Shown here piece after piece: positions 13,419 to 15,879 of a stretch of 15,879 nucleotides of DNA. The first letter of the stretch is position 1. Each line of letters starts with the position of its first letter. Source of the DNA: JBBQNJ01 sp038329845 (GTDB lineage: Bacteria; Planctomycetota; Phycisphaerae; Tepidisphaerales; Tepidisphaeraceae); contig JBBQNJ010000094.1 of NCBI GenBank assembly GCA_038329845.1, forward strand, positions 1-15,879. Reading direction: 5' to 3'. The notes below the pieces were generated by a model. That model ran no database searches. It saw only the letters and a program-made list of their open reading frames with translations, and had not been told where the DNA came from. The position numbers were made by a program, and so were the translations under genes.

Positions 13419-15347
13419 TCACGGCGTCGCCGGCGTCGGCGAATCGAGAATCACCTTCTCCTTCTCGTACTCACGCGGCGCGTGAATGTTCAATCTCGAC
13501 AAATCTCCCCCGCCGCCGAGCAGCGCTCGGCGATCCATCGCCTGGGCCAGGCTTCCGGCCCGCGGATCCAGGCGAAGGGTCCCGGTGTCACGCAAATATT
13601 GCAGCACCTGACTTTGCAACGATGCCTTGGCACGATCATAACCGTCTTGGGCCGTGAGCAACGAACTCTGCGCCTCGACCACGTCTCGGGCCGTAACTTT
13701 GCCTTCCTTCAGGAGTTCGTTGGCGTAGTCTATGCGGCGATTGGCCAGGTCGATGCTCGACTGCTGAATCCGAAGATTGTTTTCCGCCGCGTTGATCCCA
13801 CGCAGCGCATCGCGCACATCGGCGGCGATCACCTCTTCGAGCTGGCGATATCCCCGCTGCGCCTGATGGAACTGGATCACCGACCGACGATACGTATTTC
13901 GTTCGGCGAGCCGATCCAGCGGAAGGTCCAGGCGCACGGCGGCGCGATACCCCAGTGCGCGGCTGTCGAGTTCCCCCGCGGAAGCGCCGGCGCGATTGCC
14001 CAGGTCCGCCCCGACGCTCAAACCCAGATCCGGTAACAGCCCGTTGCCCGCGATCCCCACGCCTCGACGCGCATCCTCGATCCGGTCCTGTGCCGTGCGC
14101 AGGTCCAGCCGATACTCCCGCGCCATCGCCACCGCCTGCTCGGGATCGGGGTGCGGAATATCGACCTCCAACGCCACGCCCGTGATCGCCAGATCCGTCT
14201 CCACCGCCATCCCCAGGATGATCTTGAAGTCATCCAGCGATTGCTGATACGCCGCGATCGCATCGACCAGGCGACTTTCGGCCTGCAACTGAGCCTGGAG
14301 CGACCGCTGCACCTCGAGAAAGCTGATCCGCCCGGCGGCGTAGAGGGCGGCGGTGCGCTCGGTGAGGATGGTGAGATTCAGATAGTTCAGCGTGCTGTTG
14401 TCCACGCTCTGCTGGCGCGTCAGCAGGGAAAAATAGCGTGAGGCCACATCGACCAGAAATTGCCGGCGATACTCCTCGAAGGAGCGGATCTGATACACCA
14501 GGTCTCGCTCGCTCTGGATCAGCGGCTCGAGGTTGACCAGCCCGGCGCCGCGCAGCAGCGGGATGCTTCCCGCCAAAGCCACCGTCGCCGATTCACCGCT
14601 CTGGGTGTTGTCATTCAAGGCGTTGACGAAGCTCACCAGCGTCGAGGCGACGATCTCGCCGCCGTACGGCAACTGCTGGCGTACGCCCGCCTGCGCCGTG
14701 GCCGACAACGCCGAGCGGTAGTTGATATCCTGCTGACCGCCGTCGAAGCCGACGCTGACGTTGGCGAATGGGCGCGGCGCGAACAGGTGACGTTCGAGCG
14801 TGACGGTGAGCGCGGTGACGTAGACCTGCTCCATGCGGGTCTGGTAATCGCGGCTTCGCTGGACGGCGTATTCCAGCGACTTGAAAAAGTCGAGATGAAC
14901 CGCCCCTTCTCCCGGCGCCGGCGGACCCAGCCGATACGATTGGCTGGCGCGGGCACGGATCAGGTCCAAGCCGTCGAAGGCGTTTTCGGCGATCGGGCCG
15001 TAACGTCCCCCCCAGTATATTTCCGGCCCCAGCGGCGCGACGGGCACGTCGATCCGGGTGCGTTCAATGGCCGATTGACTCGCCGGCGGCACCGGCGTGG
15101 CGGGAATGCGCGCGTAGGCGTGCGTCGTCGGCCTCATCGGAATATCCGACGGCGCCGTGGTCTGCGGCTCATAGGCCAGCGTCTGCCGCTGGCGATCGCG
15201 CAGCAACCGCCCGACCTCGCGATCGGCACCGTCGACAAACGCCGCCGGAACACACCCGCCGCCCCCCACCACCGCGACGAACACCACCAATAACCAACAA
15301 ATCGTCTTCACGTTTAAGCCCACCAGTTTACCATCCCTCCCCCCCAT
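13419..15347 (-). CDS. TolC/OprM-like outer-membrane efflux lipoprotein
   Basis: Outer-membrane channel partner for the adaptor encoded just downstream. It has 642 residues from the ATG at 15347. Residues 11-31 form an export signal (LNVKTICWLLVVFVAVV) ending at GGGC with Cys32 as likely lipid site; the -3 residue is Gly, a weak lipobox. Residues 40-150 are a proline-rich extension not usual in TolC. The two OEP halves follow: helices from about 152, the first beta segment FANVSVGFDGG (195-204), long helices to about 380, the second beta segment LGLSVGADLGN (441-451) and helices to about 590. The halves are internally related (GRISFLEVQRSLQAQLQAE and EGKVTARDVVEAQSSLLTAQ). The C-terminal 45 residues are charged and unassigned. 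The family length is normally 420-500, so both ends are long. Starts at GTG 15323 or GTG 15311 are also possible; all keep the signal. Upstream in-frame codons to 15689 look non-coding and proline-rich. Confidence 0.87.
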   Translation of the reverse strand: MGGRDGKLVGLNVKTICWLLVVFVAVVGGGGCVPAAFVDGADREVGRLLRDRQRQTLAYEPQTTAPSDIPMRPTTHAYARIPATPVPPASQSAIERTRIDVPVAPLGPEIYWGGRYGPIAENAFDGLDLIRARASQSYRLGPPAPGEGAVHLDFFKSLEYAVQRSRDYQTRMEQVYVTALTVTLERHLFAPRPFANVSVGFDGGQQDINYRSALSATAQAGVRQQLPYGGEIVASTLVSFVNALNDNTQSGESATVALAGSIPLLRGAGLVNLEPLIQSERDLVYQIRSFEEYRRQFLVDVASRYFSLLTRQQSVDNSTLNYLNLTILTERTAALYAAGRISFLEVQRSLQAQLQAESRLVDAIAAYQQSLDDFKIILGMAVETDLAITGVALEVDIPHPDPEQAVAMAREYRLDLRTAQDRIEDARRGVGIAGNGLLPDLGLSVGADLGNRAGASAGELDSRALGYRAAVRLDLPLDRLAERNTYRRSVIQFHQAQRGYRQLEEVIAADVRDALRGINAAENNLRIQQSSIDLANRRIDYANELLKEGKVTARDVVEAQSSLLTAQDGYDRAKASLQSQVLQYLRDTGTLRLDPRAGSLAQAMDRRALLGGGGDLSRLNIHAPREYEKEKVILDSPTPATP

Positions 15348-15371
15348 GAAAAGCCCCCCGCCGAAACAAAG

Positions 15372-15398
15372 GGGACGCGCTAGAGCGCGTCCCTTTTT
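15372..15398. terminator. Palindromic hairpin with flanking A/T runs, possibly bidirectional terminator
   Basis: GGGACGCGCT-AG-AGCGCGTCCC is a perfect 10-bp stem. It is preceded by aaag and followed by TTTTT on the plus strand; on the minus strand the run after the stem is CTTTGTTT. It lies between the small membrane-protein gene and the TolC-like gene, 25 bp before the latter's ATG. It could end transcription from the membrane gene, act in the TolC leader, or be an interspersed palindrome. Confidence 0.55.
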
Positions 15399-15498
15399 AC
15401 GCAGGGGGGGGGGTAAAAAGCGCGGACTCGATTGCAGGTCGCCACGCAGGGCAGGGGAGGGGGCGTGAAGAGAAAAAGGATCGAGCTGGAGCGGGAGA

Positions 15499-15864
15499 TT
15501 AGAAAAATCCGCGCCAGCCATTGTGCCAAAGGTAACTGGCGGTGAGTCCGACGAGGGTGCCAAGGGCGCTGATGACGATGGCCGTCCAGGCGGGCGGGGC
15601 GTCGGTGGGGGCCGTTGACAGCAGGCGGCGAGCGGTGGCGATGGTGAATACGAAAATGGCGGGGACGCCATACAGAAGCACGCCCGCAACGCTCGCCAGG
15701 ACTGCCAGGGCGGCGATGGCGTGATCCCAAGGGAAAGTCGATCCCGCCATCGTGGCGGGCGAGTCGGGGCCTAGGTCGACCATCGGGCGCGGGCGAGTCG
15801 GCGCGCCCGACCCCCCCAAGGCCGCCGTGCCCCACCCCCCCAAGGCCCACGCGCCGGACCCCAT
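15499..15864 (-). CDS. Small two-helix membrane protein, unknown function, start uncertain
   Basis: A 121-residue frame ending FF. Its C-terminal two-thirds encode two convincing membrane helices, about residues 47-76 (HAIAALAVLASVAGVLLYG, then VPAIFVFTIATA) and about 92-114 (AWTAIVISALGTLVGLTASY), joined by a short Pro/Thr-rich loop. The N-terminal 40 residues are Gly/Pro/Ala-rich, encoded by low-complexity DNA. The frame is also open from the ATG at 15864 to the window edge, so the gene may start outside. Internal ATGs at 15783 and 15750 would give 94- and 83-residue proteins and are plausible starts. No ribosome site settles it. I recognise no family. It lies upstream of the TolC-like gene on the same strand, but a hairpin and 150 bp separate them. 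Confidence 0.55.
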   Translation of the reverse strand: MGSGAWALGGWGTAALGGSGAPTRPRPMVDLGPDSPATMAGSTFPWDHAIAALAVLASVAGVLLYGVPAIFVFTIATARRLLSTAPTDAPPAWTAIVISALGTLVGLTASYLWHNGWRGFF

Positions 15865-15879
15865 GGAGGCCCGCGCCCC

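Noticed and set aside
15348..15689. Upstream extension of the TolC-like protein to an ATG at 15689
   Set aside because: The added 114 residues are Pro/Ser-rich, run through the palindrome and the G tract, and would bury the export signal inside the protein.
1..15879. tRNA, rRNA or riboswitch genes
   Set aside because: I saw no cloverleaf-like or conserved aptamer sequence in any intergenic stretch; the only structured elements are the hairpins listed.

Overview
The window is about 15.9 kb of GC-rich bacterial chromosome. It holds nine protein genes, no RNA genes and no recognisable transposase. Three features suggest a planctomycete, possibly of the Phycisphaerae: short interspersed repeats of a style I associate with planctomycete intergenic DNA, a glycogen synthase of the eukaryotic (GT3) type, and proline/alanine-rich disordered extensions on otherwise ordinary enzymes. 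This lineage call is inference from gene content and style, not from a marker gene.

Layout, left to right. Bases 1-2353 (+): a parvulin-type peptidyl-prolyl isomerase whose frame is open to the left edge, followed 28 bp later by a YkuE/LpxG-like calcineurin-fold metallophosphoesterase; these look like one transcript. Bases 2319-2437: seven 17-bp tandem repeats that contain the stop codons of both this operon and the convergent gene after it. Bases 2422-6773 (-): a large FAD plus Fe-S dehydrogenase of the YdiJ type, then a two-domain Lrp/AsnC-fold protein resembling fused siroheme decarboxylase subunits (AhbA/AhbB, NirD/NirL). These two are separated by six clear 33-bp repeats at 3624-3821. 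Bases 6774-7039: a divergent intergenic region with four short perfect hairpins, one of them REP-like. Bases 7040-7387 (+): a small lipoprotein. Bases 7480-9846 (+): the GT3 glycogen synthase with a roughly 187-residue disordered N-terminal extension. Bases 9847-10044: a terminator-like hairpin, a candidate sigma-70 promoter and a perfect 18-bp palindrome ahead of an exported double-SH3 protein (10045-11409, +), which ends at a textbook intrinsic terminator. Bases 11480-11795: no gene, but several degenerate repeats. Bases 11796-15347 (-): a TolC-like outer-membrane lipoprotein followed by a MacA/HlyD-type adaptor, with no inner-membrane pump in the window. Bases 15499-15864 (-): a small two-helix membrane protein running into low-complexity DNA at the right edge.

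Together the genes cover envelope folding and maintenance (isomerase, SH3 protein, lipoprotein, efflux parts), carbon storage (glycogen synthase) and redox or tetrapyrrole metabolism (FAD/Fe-S dehydrogenase, Ahb-like protein). They do not form one obvious pathway. I see no defence system, CRISPR array or prophage. The most distinctive points are the glycogen synthase, which keeps the arginine cluster that binds glucose-6-phosphate in eukaryotic enzymes; the 17-bp repeat that supplies two stop codons; the Ahb-like fusion; and the repeat families.
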